Shown here: in pieces, positions 16,977 through 24,891 of the stretch
How positions within the stretch are numbered: position 1 is the first letter of the stretch
Layout of the letters: each line of letters begins with the position of its first letter
Made by a program: the position numbers and the translations under genes
The notes under the pieces: generated by a model
Databases searched by the model: none
Told to the model about the DNA's origin: nothing
What the model saw: the letters and a program-made list of their open reading frames with translations, nothing else
NCBI GenBank assembly: GCA_964613585.1
Contig: CAZTHL010000031.1
Coordinates: 1 to 40,323 of the forward strand
Length of the DNA stretch: 40,323 nucleotides
Origin: CAZTHL01 sp964613585
Lineage (GTDB): Bacteria > Pseudomonadota > Alphaproteobacteria > DSM-16000 > Inquilinaceae
Direction of reading: 5' to 3'

Positions 16977-18248
16977 ATGCCCGCCGACCCCGCTCGCCTG
17001 CTGCGCGCCCTCCTCGACGAGGCGGTCCGCGTCGCCCGGCCCGAGACCTGCCTGCCGCCGCGCCTGCCGCCGCCGCCCGCCGGCCGCACCGTGGTGGTCG
17101 GCGCCGGCAAGGCCGCCGCCGCCATGGCCCGCGCCGTCGAGCAGGCCTGGCCCGGCCCGCTCGAGGGCCTGGTGGTCACCCGCTACGGCCATGCCGTCCC
17201 GTGCCGGCGGATCGAGGTCGCGGAGGCCGGCCATCCGGTGCCCGATCAGGCCGGCGCCGCCGCCGCCCGCCGCATCCTCGAGAGGGTGCGCGGCCTCGGC
17301 CCGGATGACCTCGTGCTCTGCCTCATCTCGGGCGGCGGCTCCTCCCTCCTGGCGCTGCCGGCCCCGGGCCTGACCCTCGAGGACAAGCAGGCGGTCGGCC
17401 GCGCCCTGCTGCGCTCGGGCGCGCCGATCGGCGCGATCAACGTGGTGCGCAAGCATCTGTCCGCCATCAAGGGCGGCCGCCTCGCCGCCGCCGCCGCGCC
17501 GGCGCCGCTGGTCACCCTGGCGATCTCGGACGTGCCGGGCGACGACCCCTCGCTGATCGCCTCCGGCCCGACCGTGCCCGATCCCAGCACCTTCGCCGAG
17601 GCCCGCGCGATCCTCGCCCGGCACGGCATCGAGCCGCCCGAGCCGGTCCGCCGGCACCTGGCGGCGGCGGCCGAGGAGACGCCCAAGCCGGGCGATCCCG
17701 CCTTCGCCAACGCCCGGCTCGAGCTCGCCGCCCGGCCCCAGCAGTCGCTCGAGGCGGCGGCCGAGCTGGCCCGCCGGCACGGGCTCACCCCGCTCATCCT
17801 GTCCGACCGCATCGAGGGCGAGGCCCGCGAGGTCGCCCGGGTGCTGGCCGCCATCGCGCTCCAGGCCGCCCGCTTCGGCCAGCCGGCGGCGCCGCCCTGC
17901 GTCCTCCTGTCCGGCGGCGAGACCACCGTGACCGTGCGCGGGTCGGGCCGCGGCGGCCGCAACGCCGAGCTCCAGCTGGCGCTCGCCGTCGCCCTCGACG
18001 GCCACCCCGCCGTCTGGGCGCTGGCCGCCGACACCGACGGCATCGACGGCAGCGAGGACAATGCCGGCGCGCTGGTCGCCCCGGACACCCTGCGGCGGGC
18101 TACCCGCCGGGGCATCGACCCCTCGGCACGCTTGGCGGACAACGACGGCTATGGTTTCTTCGAGGCGCTCGGCGACCTCGTGGTCACCGGGCCGACCCTG
18201 ACCAACGTCAACGACTTCCGCGCCGTTCTGGTCCTTCCCCGAACCTGA
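16977..18248 (+). CDS. ttuD: glycerate 2-kinase (TtuD/GckA type, MOFRL family)
   Basis: 423 residues from the ATG at 16977, with GGGAG 11 bases upstream. Homologues were long called hydroxypyruvate reductase (TtuD), but the family phosphorylates glycerate to 2-phosphoglycerate with ATP. Family marks: VVVGAGKAAAAMARAVE (nucleotide-binding start of the DUF4147 domain), LISGGGSSLLALPAPGLTL, NVVRKHLSAIKGGRLA with the catalytic Lys, ISDVPGDDPSLIASGPTVPD, and a C-terminal MOFRL domain with LLSGGETTVTV, GRGGRNAELQLALA and ADTDGIDGSEDNAGA. The pyruvate kinase gene starts 14 bases later. The pair feeds glycerate carbon through 2-phosphoglycerate and PEP to pyruvate, with enolase encoded elsewhere. Confidence 0.92.
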   Translation: MPADPARLLRALLDEAVRVARPETCLPPRLPPPPAGRTVVVGAGKAAAAMARAVEQAWPGPLEGLVVTRYGHAVPCRRIEVAEAGHPVPDQAGAAAARRILERVRGLGPDDLVLCLISGGGSSLLALPAPGLTLEDKQAVGRALLRSGAPIGAINVVRKHLSAIKGGRLAAAAAPAPLVTLAISDVPGDDPSLIASGPTVPDPSTFAEARAILARHGIEPPEPVRRHLAAAAEETPKPGDPAFANARLELAARPQQSLEAAAELARRHGLTPLILSDRIEGEAREVARVLAAIALQAARFGQPAAPPCVLLSGGETTVTVRGSGRGGRNAELQLALAVALDGHPAVWALAADTDGIDGSEDNAGALVAPDTLRRATRRGIDPSARLADNDGYGFFEALGDLVVTGPTLTNVNDFRAVLVLPRT

Positions 18249-18262
18249 CAGGCCCTCCGGCC

Positions 18263-19699
18263 ATGGCCCAGCATGCCCCGATCAAGCGGGCGCGCCAGAC
18301 CAAGATCGTCGCCACCCTGGGCCCGGCCAGCAGCGCGCCGGACCAGATCGAGCGGCTGTTCGTGGCCGGCGTCGACGTGTTCCGCCTCAACTTCAGCCAC
18401 GGCCGGCAGCACGAGCACGCCGAGCGGCTGGCCGCGATCCGCGACCTCGAGGCCGCCTACAAGCGTCCGGCCTCGGTGCTCGCCGACCTGCAGGGCCCGA
18501 AGCTGCGGCTCGGCACCTTCGCCGACGGTCCGATCGCGCTCGCGCCGGGCCAGCGCCTGCGCTTCGACCTCGACCCGACCCCGGGCGACGCCGGCCGGGT
18601 CAACCTGCCGCATCCGGAGGTGCTGTCGGCGCTCGGCCCCGGCCAGGACCTGCTGCTCGACGACGGCAAGGTGCGGGTCACCGTCAAGGACAGCGGGCCC
18701 GACTTCGCCGACACCGAGGTGGTGGTCGGAACCCGATTGTCCGACCGCAAGGGCGTCAACGTCCCCAACGCCATCCTCGGCCTGTCGCCGCTCACCGCCA
18801 AGGACCGCGACGACCTCAAGTTCGCGCTCGACCACGGCGTCGACTGGATCGCGCTGTCCTTCGTGCAGCGCCCCGAGGACGTGGCCGAGGCGCGGCGCCT
18901 GATCGCCGGGCGCGCCAGCCTGATCGTGAAGATGGAGAAGCCCTCGGCGATCCATCACCTCGCCGAGCTGATCGAGCTGACCGACGCCATGATGGTGGCG
19001 CGCGGCGACCTGGGCGTGGAGATGCCGGCGGAGGACGTGCCGACCCTGCAGAAGCAGATGGTCCGGCAGTGCCGGCGCGCCGGCAAGCCGGTGATCGTGG
19101 CCACCCAGATGCTGGAGAGCATGATCACGACGCCGACGCCGACCCGGGCGGAGGCCTCCGACGTCGCCACCGCGGTCTACGACGGCGCCGACGCGGTCAT
19201 GCTCTCGGCCGAGACCGCCGCCGGCCAGTACCCGGAGGAGGCGGTGCGCATGATGGACCGCATCGCCCGCCGGGTCGAGAAGGACCCGCTCTACCGCACC
19301 ATTCTCGACGCCGAGCGCTTCGATCCGGAGAACACCGCCGCCGACGCCATCACCGCCGCGGCCAAGCAGGTGGCCCGCACCATCAAGGCGGCCGGCATCA
19401 TCACCTACACCACCTCGGGCTCGACCACGCTCCGGGCCGCGCGCGAGCGCCCGGACGTGCCGATCATCTGCCTGACCTCGAGCCGGGACACCGCCCGCCG
19501 CCTGGCGCTGTGCTGGGGCGTGCATCCGATTCTCACCGAGGACGTCGCCAGCTTCTCGGAGATGGTCGAGAAGGCCTGCCGGATCGCCTATCAGGACGGG
19601 CTGGCGACCGAGGGCCAGCGGGTCGTGGTCACCGCCGGCGTGCCGTTCGGAACCCCGGGCAACACCAACGTGCTGCGCATCGCCTGGGTCGGTCCCTGA
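18263..19699 (+). CDS. pyk: pyruvate kinase
   Basis: 478 residues, standard for bacterial pyruvate kinase; converts PEP and ADP to pyruvate and ATP. Clear motifs: TKIVATLGPASS at the N-terminus, VFRLNFSHG, ADLQGPKLRLG, the B-domain insert, KDRDDLKFALDHGVDWIALS, LIVKMEKPSAI with the catalytic Lys, MVARGDLGVEMPAEDVPTLQ, PVIVATQMLESM, TRAEASDVATAVYDGADAVM with LSAETAAG, and a C-terminal allosteric domain ending GTPGNTNVLRI. It follows the glycerate kinase gene by 14 bases in one operon. A hairpin at 19716 could end transcription. Nothing in the sequence suggests loss of activity. Confidence 0.97.
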   Translation: MAQHAPIKRARQTKIVATLGPASSAPDQIERLFVAGVDVFRLNFSHGRQHEHAERLAAIRDLEAAYKRPASVLADLQGPKLRLGTFADGPIALAPGQRLRFDLDPTPGDAGRVNLPHPEVLSALGPGQDLLLDDGKVRVTVKDSGPDFADTEVVVGTRLSDRKGVNVPNAILGLSPLTAKDRDDLKFALDHGVDWIALSFVQRPEDVAEARRLIAGRASLIVKMEKPSAIHHLAELIELTDAMMVARGDLGVEMPAEDVPTLQKQMVRQCRRAGKPVIVATQMLESMITTPTPTRAEASDVATAVYDGADAVMLSAETAAGQYPEEAVRMMDRIARRVEKDPLYRTILDAERFDPENTAADAITAAAKQVARTIKAAGIITYTTSGSTTLRAARERPDVPIICLTSSRDTARRLALCWGVHPILTEDVASFSEMVEKACRIAYQDGLATEGQRVVVTAGVPFGTPGNTNVLRIAWVGP

Positions 19700-19715
19700 C
19701 CCCGTCCCGCCCGCG

Positions 19716-19733
19716 CTCGTGCCCGCGCACGAG
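19716..19733 (+). terminator. hairpin after pyk
   Basis: CTCGTGC-(4)-GCACGAG forms a perfect 7-bp stem 16 bases after the pyk stop and is followed by a G/C-rich stretch that can also fold. There is no T tract, so it may be a weak or Rho-assisted terminator. Confidence 0.4.
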
Positions 19734-19846
19734 GGGGCCGGGCAGGGGCCCCGCTCGCCCGCCCCGGCGCCGCGCGCGGCCGCGGGCCGGAACGGGGGCC
19801 GGCGGACGGGTCCCGGGCCACCCGGCTGCCGTGGAGGCGCATGCCC

Positions 19847-20437
19847 ATGCTCCAGGTCCGCTCGCTGCGCCGGCTCGGGCTCCGGGTCGAGCGCCTCGAC
19901 CTCGCCGATGGCGAGTGCGCCGCGCTGATGGGCGCCTCGGGCTCCGGCAAGTCGCTGCTGCTGCGCGCCATCGCCGACCTCGACCCCAACGACGGCGAGG
20001 TGCGCGCCGCCGGCCTCGAGCGGTCGCGCGTCTCGGGCCCGGAGTGGCGCCGCCGGGTCGGCTACCTGGCGCCCGAATCGGGCTGGTGGGCGGACACCGT
20101 GGCCGATCATTTCGCCGATGCCGGAGCGGCCCGGGCGCTCCTGGTCCGCCTCGGCCTGCCCGAGGATTGCCCCGGCTGGACCGTGCCGCGCCTGTCCTCG
20201 GGCGAGCGGCAGCGGGTGGCGCTGGCCCGGCTGCTGGTCCAGCGGCCGCCGGTGCTGCTGCTCGACGAGCCGACCGCCGCGCTCGACGCCGACGCCGCGC
20301 ACCGGGTGGAGGATCTGCTGACCGAGCGCCTCGCCGACGGCGCCACCATCCTCCTGGTCAGCCACGACCCGGCCCAGGCCGAGCGGCTGGCCTCGCGTGT
20401 CCTGCACCTCGAGGACGGTCGCCTCCGCGAGGGGTGA
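19847..20437 (+). CDS. fetA: ABC exporter ATPase, FetA (YbbL) type
   Basis: 196 residues from the ATG at 19847; the ATG at 19841 is also in frame but only 3 bases from the GGAGG at 19833-19837, whereas the second has a better 9-base spacing. A compact ATPase with Walker A GASGSGKS near residue 32, signature LSSGERQRVALARLL, Walker B VLLLDEPTAALD and the switch His in LLVSHD. Together with the downstream 270-residue permease this matches the FetA/FetB pair, described in E. coli as an iron exporter that helps resist oxidative stress. The two genes are 228 bases apart, wider than usual, with a short tandem repeat between them. Confidence 0.86.
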   Translation: MLQVRSLRRLGLRVERLDLADGECAALMGASGSGKSLLLRAIADLDPNDGEVRAAGLERSRVSGPEWRRRVGYLAPESGWWADTVADHFADAGAARALLVRLGLPEDCPGWTVPRLSSGERQRVALARLLVQRPPVLLLDEPTAALDADAAHRVEDLLTERLADGATILLVSHDPAQAERLASRVLHLEDGRLREG

Positions 20438-20501
20438 CGGGCCACTCTCGCCTCCCCGGGGACGTGGGGCAGGAGCGGGGAGGGGGCGCTCGGTCGCTGT
20501 C

Positions 20502-20560
20502 GGCCCCATCCCGGTGGCCCCCATCCCGGTGGCCCCCATCCCGGTGGCCCCCATCCCGGC
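20502..20560 (+). repeat. four-copy 15-bp tandem repeat between fetA and fetB
   Basis: The unit GGCCCCCATCCCGGT occurs at 20516-20530, 20531-20545 and 20546-20560 (last base changed), with a 14-base copy lacking one C at 20502-20515. The near-identity points to recent slippage expansion. It lies in the untranslated gap, 64 bases after fetA and about 105 before fetB. Confidence 0.9.
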
Positions 20561-20665
20561 CCTCTCCCGCGGGCGCCGCTGAGGATCGGGCCAGATCTGC
20601 CCGCCGTTTGGAACGCGCGGTCCCGTGCGGGGCTTTCCCGCGCGCACCGCCGACGGAGCCGGCCC

Positions 20666-21478
20666 ATGGAGTTCATCCCGCTCGCCTACGTCGACCTGCT
20701 GATCGGCGCCGCGCTGATCCTGGCCGACGCCGCGCTGGCCCTCGCCTTCCGCCTCGGCATCGCCCGCTCGCTGCTGATCGCCGCGGCGCGCATGACGGTC
20801 CAGCTGCTGCTGATCGGCCTCGTGCTGGAGGCGCTGTTCGACCTCGAGTCGCCCTGGCTCACCGGCCTCGTGCTGCTGGCCATGGGGCTGTTCGCCGGCC
20901 GCGAGATCGCCGCCCGCCAGGACCGGCGCTTCACCGGCCCGTGGACCCACGGGCTTGGCGGCGGCACCATCCTGCTGGCCGCCTCGAGCGTGACCCTCCT
21001 GGCGCTGACCACCCAGCTGCGGCCCGAGCCGTGGTGGGAGCCGCGCTACGCCATCCCGCTGTTCGGCATGATCCTGGGCAACGCCATGAACGGCATCAGC
21101 CTGGGCCTCAACGCGCTCGTCACCGGCGCCGAGCGCGAGCGCGCCTCGATCGACGCCCGGCTGGCGCTCGGCGCCGACCGCTGGCAGGCGACCAACGCGG
21201 TGGCGCGGCAGGCGCTCCGGACCGGCTTCATGCCGATCGTCAACGCCATGTCCGCGACCGGCCTTGTCTTCCTGCCCGGCATGATGACCGGCCAGATCCT
21301 GGGCGGGGTGCCGCCGGCCGAGGCGGTCAAGTACCAGCTCATGATCATGTTCCTGATCGCCGGGGCGACCGGCCTTGGCACCCTGCTCGCGGTGACCGGC
21401 GGCGTGCTGCGGCTGACTGACGAGCGCCATCGTTTGCGACTCGATCGCCTCAAAGGCACCGGCCTCGAGCCGCGCTGA
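20666..21478 (+). CDS. fetB: ABC exporter permease, FetB (YbbM, UPF0014) type
   Basis: 270 residues; the ATG has GGAG seven bases upstream. About seven TM helices, starting YVDLLIGAALILADAALALAF and ending near LGTLLAVTGGVL. Family marks include RMTVQLLLIGLVL, IPLFGMILGNAMNGISLGLN, ALGADRWQA, a cytoplasmic coupling segment, and GLVFLPGMMTGQILGGVPPA followed by EAVKYQLMIMFLI. These are the most conserved stretches of the FetB family. It should form a homodimeric channel driven by the FetA ATPase upstream, exporting iron or another metal from the cytoplasm. It is the last gene before the accessory island. Confidence 0.92.
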   Translation: MEFIPLAYVDLLIGAALILADAALALAFRLGIARSLLIAAARMTVQLLLIGLVLEALFDLESPWLTGLVLLAMGLFAGREIAARQDRRFTGPWTHGLGGGTILLAASSVTLLALTTQLRPEPWWEPRYAIPLFGMILGNAMNGISLGLNALVTGAERERASIDARLALGADRWQATNAVARQALRTGFMPIVNAMSATGLVFLPGMMTGQILGGVPPAEAVKYQLMIMFLIAGATGLGTLLAVTGGVLRLTDERHRLRLDRLKGTGLEPR

Positions 21479-22010
21479 GGGGAGCATCGCCAGGACCGGG
21501 GCGGGTCGGTCGGCTGTGTAGGGAAATGTCATCGACAGTCGGGTTCCGGCCGAAAACCCATGGGCTTTCAACGGTGTGCGAACCCTACGCCGGACCGGCC
21601 CGGTAAGGTCGGGCCGCGCCGGCGAGCCGGCTCGGACGCACGGCGTCCCTGCCGGTCCCGCCGTCTCGGCGGCGGTCGCCCCCGATGCCGGCACCGCTGC
21701 GCTCGCGCCCTCTGAGCGCCCGAGCGGCCCCGTCTCGCTCCGTCCCGTCATCCCGACCTCGACCACCCCGCCGCTCCGTCTTGCATTCCCGAGTCGACAG
21801 CTTGTATAGGGCGCAGATCCTAACATTTGGTGTCGATCGGGGATATGCGGGGATATGTCGGCGGGATCAAGGACCTCATTCGGAGCAAGGCACCTGGCCG
21901 GTGCATGGTGTTGATGACGATGCGATGCGACGTCATGAACTGGACCCCAATGGGGGCCACCGGCACTCGGTTCGTGATTGGAAGCGCTGCCGGTCCGTCC
22001 TCCTGAATGG
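21479..22010. other. gene-less left flank of the accessory island
   Basis: No convincing gene is seen. The stretch shifts from very GC-rich (to about 21,780) to more mixed sequence. It contains a 10-bp perfect tandem duplication CGGGGATATG at 21838-21857. The IS3-family remnant begins right after it, so its right part may be old element DNA or flanking target. Confidence 0.5.
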
Positions 22011-22368
22011 TCAAGCTGCGTGTGGTGGCAGATGCGGCTGTGGGCATGTGGGCGACGCGCTGGCGTCGCCCATGCGTAGCGGAATGTCCCCAGTCGTTGC
22101 GCCCTTGGTCCGTACCGCCATCGGCATTCGGTTGCCCAGTGCCTGGTGCGGCCGGAGGGTGTTGTAGAAGGCGATCCACACACCGATGCCGGCCTTGGCT
22201 TCGCGGCCATCGGCATAGGGCTCGAGGTAGACCTCCTCGTACTTCAGCGAGCGCCACAGCGGCTCGATGAAGATGTTGTCCATCCAGCGGCCGCGCCCGT
22301 CCATCGAGATGCGCACGCCGGCGGCGGAGGGGACGCCGACGAAGGCGGCGCGGGTGAATTGGCTCCTC
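22011..22368 (-). pseudogene. IS3-family transposase C-terminal piece
   Basis: Begins with SQFTRAAFVGV (the part just after the second catalytic Asp in intact IS3 transposases) and continues through VRISMDGRGRWMDNIFIE, WRSLKYEEVYL, GIGVWIAFYN and RPHQALGNRMPM. The catalytic Glu in IEPLWRSLK is retained. The last ~25 residues are unlike the family and probably read into flanking DNA. No start codon belongs to this piece other than an internal ATG at 22316. Confidence 0.82.
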
Positions 22369-22531
22369 TGACTTGCGGGCGGAGGGGCGCCCGGTCAACC
22401 GCAAGCGGGTGCAGCGGCTGATGCGCCGGATGGGGGTTGCCGCCCTGGGGCCGAAGCCGCGGACCAGCCGGCCGGCGCCGGGGCACAAGGTGTTTCCCTA
22501 TCTGCTGGGCAACCTGACGATCGACCGGCCC
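22361..22531 (+). pseudogene. inverted middle piece of the IS3-family transposase
   Basis: Reads DLRAEGRPVNRKRVQRLMRR, MGVAALGPKPRTSRPAPGHK and VFPYLLGNLTIDRP on the plus strand. This is the segment between the N-terminal helix-turn-helix region and the DDE core in IS3-family OrfB proteins. Both neighbours in the protein read on the opposite strand. Its ends coincide with the ends of the flanking pieces to within a few bases. Confidence 0.82.
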
Positions 22532-22733
22532 GCCGTAAGCCGAAAAACGGCCAGGTCGTGAACAGTTCGTCCAGCCGCCGCATCAGGGCCAGATCGTTGT
22601 TGTTGGCCGGCCGCGGGGGCCGATAGACGCCGGAGCGGGCAAGCTTCAGTAGTGCGCACTGCCGGCGGATCGACAGCGTGGCGTGGGCGCGGTCGACCAG
22701 AGCCTTCCTATCGCCGCCCGACGCGGCCGGCAT
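22530..22733 (-). pseudogene. IS3-family transposase N-terminal piece
   Basis: Reads DRKALVDRAHATLSIRRQCA, LLKLARSGVYRPPRPANNND and LALMRRLDELFTTWPFFG, the standard start of this OrfB subgroup. It then breaks off at LRR, where 'SRRMT..LRAEG' would be expected. Upstream (22734 on) no OrfA is found. Confidence 0.82.
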
Positions 22734-22962
22734 GTAAATATCCCTACCGTGGCCACCATTTGGTGCGTTGTCGCCATTGCTGGCAAATATCTACGTTGCT
22801 TCGACTTGACGCGGATTCTCCATGTCGTCATCGTTGGAAGTACACGTCGCCAGCGATCTTGTCGCTCTATCGATATAGTAATAAGATTATCGGCAATTTG
22901 ACTTGATATCACCGAGACATTTATGGAAATCTCTCCTTGCATCAACAAGGGAGATGTTTCAG

Positions 22963-23088
22963 ATGAAACGAATATTGAGCAACATGCTGACAGTGGCGCT
23001 GCTGATGGCAAGCATCACCGTTTCCACGACCATCCCTGCCCATGCTTCTCCTTGCGATCGCAATCCGGATTTGTGCGACAAGAAGTAG
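22963..23088 (+). CDS. 41-residue secreted micropeptide precursor
   Basis: The ATG at 22963 follows GGGAG by 10 bases; TAG is at 23086. Residues 1-28 form a convincing signal peptide: MKR start, hydrophobic core MLTVALLMASITVS, and an AHA cleavage site. Predicted cleavage leaves only SPCDRNPDLCDKK, 13 residues with two Cys (C-x6-C) and near-zero net charge. A TTGACT at 22898 could be a -35 box, but no good -10 follows. The next gene starts 30 bases later on the same strand. I recognise no family; a disulfide-looped signalling or inhibitory peptide is conceivable, as is a decayed gene. Longer frames from upstream starts lack ribosome sites. Confidence 0.5.
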   Translation: MKRILSNMLTVALLMASITVSTTIPAHASPCDRNPDLCDKK

Positions 23089-23118
23089 TGGCCCGGCAAC
23101 GACGGAGACAATGCCGTC

Positions 23119-23775
23119 ATGGACCAGCAACGGGAGGTCACCCGCAATGTCCGCGTGCTGCAGACACGCTGGCAGCGCTGGCGGGAGTATTGGGAACCGG
23201 CGGTGATGCTCGGTCAGCTGATCGTCGCCGTCATGTCCGTCGTCATCCTGGTGCTGATCGAGGCCCAGATCCAGGAGGCGCAGACCAGCGCGCGTCTGGT
23301 CGACCGCTCGCTCGAGCTGGCGCGTGCCTATCCGGAGATCACCGGCTCCGCCGAGACGCCGGTCGATGAGCTGATCCAGGATCTCAACTATTTCCTGGCG
23401 GGCAGCACCGGCGACCAGGACATCCGTCGGCGCTTCTTCGATCATGTGAACGCCACCTATCACGCCCTGCCCGATGAGGAGCGCAAGGCTCTGCAGGATG
23501 AGATCTATGATCGTCTCGCGATCTTCCGGACCATGTACCAGTGCATCCAGAACCAGGTCTGTCACGAGCCGACGCTGGTCATGCTGGTCGGCGCGTCGGT
23601 TGAGGACATGTATTTCCTGCTGAGGCCGATCCTTCTGTGCGATCCGCGCTTCGAGCGGCTGTCGATGGAGACGGTCTATCTGGCAGAGGCCCATGTTCGG
23701 GGCGAGGACCGCCAGGACAGCGTCTCGGTGCCGGGCAGCTGCAAGGAGTACAAGGCGTCCTTCGAGACCCTATAG
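23119..23775 (+). CDS. one-TM protein with cysteine-containing C-terminal domain, unknown
   Basis: 218 residues. The N-terminus is basic and aromatic (LQTRWQRWREYWEP), followed by one TM helix at about 30-49 (MLGQLIVAVMSVVILVLIEA). The positive-inside rule then places the large C-terminal part in the periplasm. That part is helical (AQIQEAQTSARLVDRSLELA, ETPVDELIQDLNYFLAG, DEERKALQDEIYDRLAIF). It has four Cys: two in CIQNQVC, one in LLCDPRF and one in GSCKEY. GGAG lies 11 bases before the ATG. It is 30 bases after the micropeptide gene, suggesting co-expression. An IS5-family remnant begins less than 90 bases past the stop. No family recognised. Confidence 0.7.
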   Translation: MDQQREVTRNVRVLQTRWQRWREYWEPAVMLGQLIVAVMSVVILVLIEAQIQEAQTSARLVDRSLELARAYPEITGSAETPVDELIQDLNYFLAGSTGDQDIRRRFFDHVNATYHALPDEERKALQDEIYDRLAIFRTMYQCIQNQVCHEPTLVMLVGASVEDMYFLLRPILLCDPRFERLSMETVYLAEAHVRGEDRQDSVSVPGSCKEYKASFETL

Positions 23776-23861
23776 GGCATGAACCCATTAAAAGGGCATT
23801 GAAGCCTCCAGATTCCCGAATCAGGATGGGTTTGATTCAACCTCCCCAAGGAGGATGGATC

Positions 23862-24441
23862 ATGAACCAGCGACGCTATGGGATCACGGGCGTCGTAGGG
23901 TCGATCATCCAGCCGGTGCTGCCGAACAAGCCGCGCGGCGTGCCGTGGGTGGACGACCACAAGGTGCTGAACGGCATCTCCTGGCGGCTGCGCACCGGCT
24001 CGCCCTGGGCCGACATTCCGGAGCGCCATGGGCCGCCGACGACCTGCTGCAATCGCTTCGTGTGGTGGCGCAGGCACGGCGTGTGGGACCGGAATTTCGA
24101 AGCGGTAACAGAGGCTTACGAAGGCGACCTGCCGATGATCCACAGCTCCTCGATCCGCGTGCACCAGCACGGGGCGAACGGCGGAAAAGGGGGGGGGCGA
24201 ACGCCGCCGCCGGGGACCGCGCCGACCCCCGATGCATGAGGCGCACGCGGGGCGGCCTGACAACCAAGATCTATGCCCTGGTCGACGCCCGTGATCTGCC
24301 GATCGTGTTGAAGCTGACACCCGGCCAAGCCCATGACGGGAAGAGTGCGGCTGACATGCTGGACGGTGCCGGGGCAGGCCAGATCCTGCTGGCCGACCGG
24401 GCCTACGACAGCGACGGGCTGCGCGAGACGCTGAGCGCCCG
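23862..24441 (+). pseudogene. IS5-family (IS427-like) transposase, 3'-truncated
   Basis: The ATG has GGAGG seven bases upstream. The first frame reads MNQRRYGITGVVGSIIQPVL, NKPRGVPWVDDHKVLNGISW, RLRTGSPWADIPERHGPPTT and WWRRHGVWDRNF, typical of the N-terminal half of IS5-family (IS427 group) transposases. It ends at TGA 24237. The second half is in the -1 frame: RTRGGLTTKIYALVDARDLP, IVLKLTPGQAHDGKSAADML, then LLADRAYDSDGLRETL. These carry the first two catalytic Asp regions. The join lies at an A4G9 run, where this IS group uses frameshifting. The protein is then cut off at about 24,440 by the serine-recombinase fragment, so the catalytic Glu is missing. Confidence 0.82.
24185..24197 (+). 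other. A4G9 slippery run at transposase frame junction
   Basis: AAAAGGGGGGGGG in the zero frame reads AAA GGG GGG GGG; a -1 slip on the G run joins the two transposase frames exactly. This is consistent with ribosomal or transcriptional slippage between orfA and orfB in IS427-group elements, though a simple indel cannot be excluded. Confidence 0.5.
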
Positions 24442-24891
24442 CAGCTTGCCGCCGCCCTGGACTACATCCGCCAAGGCGACACGCTCATCGTCTGGCGTCT
24501 GGACCGCTTGGCGCGGTCGCTCAGGCAGCTCATCGAGACGGTCGAGGACCTCGACGGCCGCGGTATCGGGTTTCGATCGCTGACCGAGTCGATCGACACG
24601 ACCAGTTCCGGCGGCCGCCTCATCTTCCACCTCTTCGGCGCCCTCGCCGAGTTCGAGCGCTCGCTGATCCGCGAACGCACGGTGGCCGCACTGGCAGCCG
24701 CGCGGTCACGCGGCCGCATCGGCGGACGCCCCCCTGCCCTCTCCGACGAGGACCTTGCCCACGCCCGGGCGCTGCTGCACGATCGCGACATCACTGTCGA
24801 GCAGGTGGCCAAGCGGCTCGGCGTGGCCCTGTCGACGGTCTATCGCCATCTGCCCGGCGGCTGGGGCGCCCTGTACGTCGGAACGCCGTGA
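24436..24891 (+). pseudogene. serine recombinase (resolvase/invertase), N-terminus missing
   Basis: Sequence matching a resolvase begins abruptly at RPQLAAALDYIRQGDTLIVW. It continues RLDRLARSLRQLIETVEDL, GIGFRSLTESIDTTSSGGRL, IFHLFGALAEFERSLIRERT and a C-terminal helix-turn-helix (DITVEQVAKRLGVALSTVYR). The catalytic arginines in RLDRLAR and the DNA-binding domain are present. The first ~50 residues, including the nucleophilic Ser (YxRVS), are replaced by IS5-family sequence, so it should be inactive as a recombinase. The first internal start is a TTG at 24508. The tail ends at TGA 24889, overlapping a GTG for the WGR scrap. Confidence 0.82.

Larger units (their letters stand above)
22011..22733. 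mobile_element. IS3-family element remnant with inverted middle and deleted core
   Basis: Three pieces of one orfB-type transposase are present. The start (22530-22733) and end (22011-22368) read on the minus strand, but the middle (22361-22531) reads on the plus strand. The middle should follow the start in the protein, so a ~160-bp internal inversion has occurred. A further ~90 residues that normally follow the middle, holding the first two catalytic Asp, are missing. OrfA is absent. The element cannot move by itself. Confidence 0.8.

Noticed and set aside
20502..20560. Possible CRISPR-like array
   Set aside because: The units are contiguous with no spacers and only 15 bases long, so this is a simple tandem repeat.
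21576..21809. A 77-residue plus-strand frame after fetB
   Set aside because: Pro/Ala/Arg-rich translation typical of GC-rich noncoding DNA, with no ribosome site.
18149..22216. A 1355-residue minus-strand open frame
   Set aside because: It lies opposite glycerate kinase, pyruvate kinase, fetA and fetB, all with clear motifs. The frame is long only because GC-rich codons in the sense strand avoid stops in the antisense; its product is low-complexity and His/Arg/Gly-rich.
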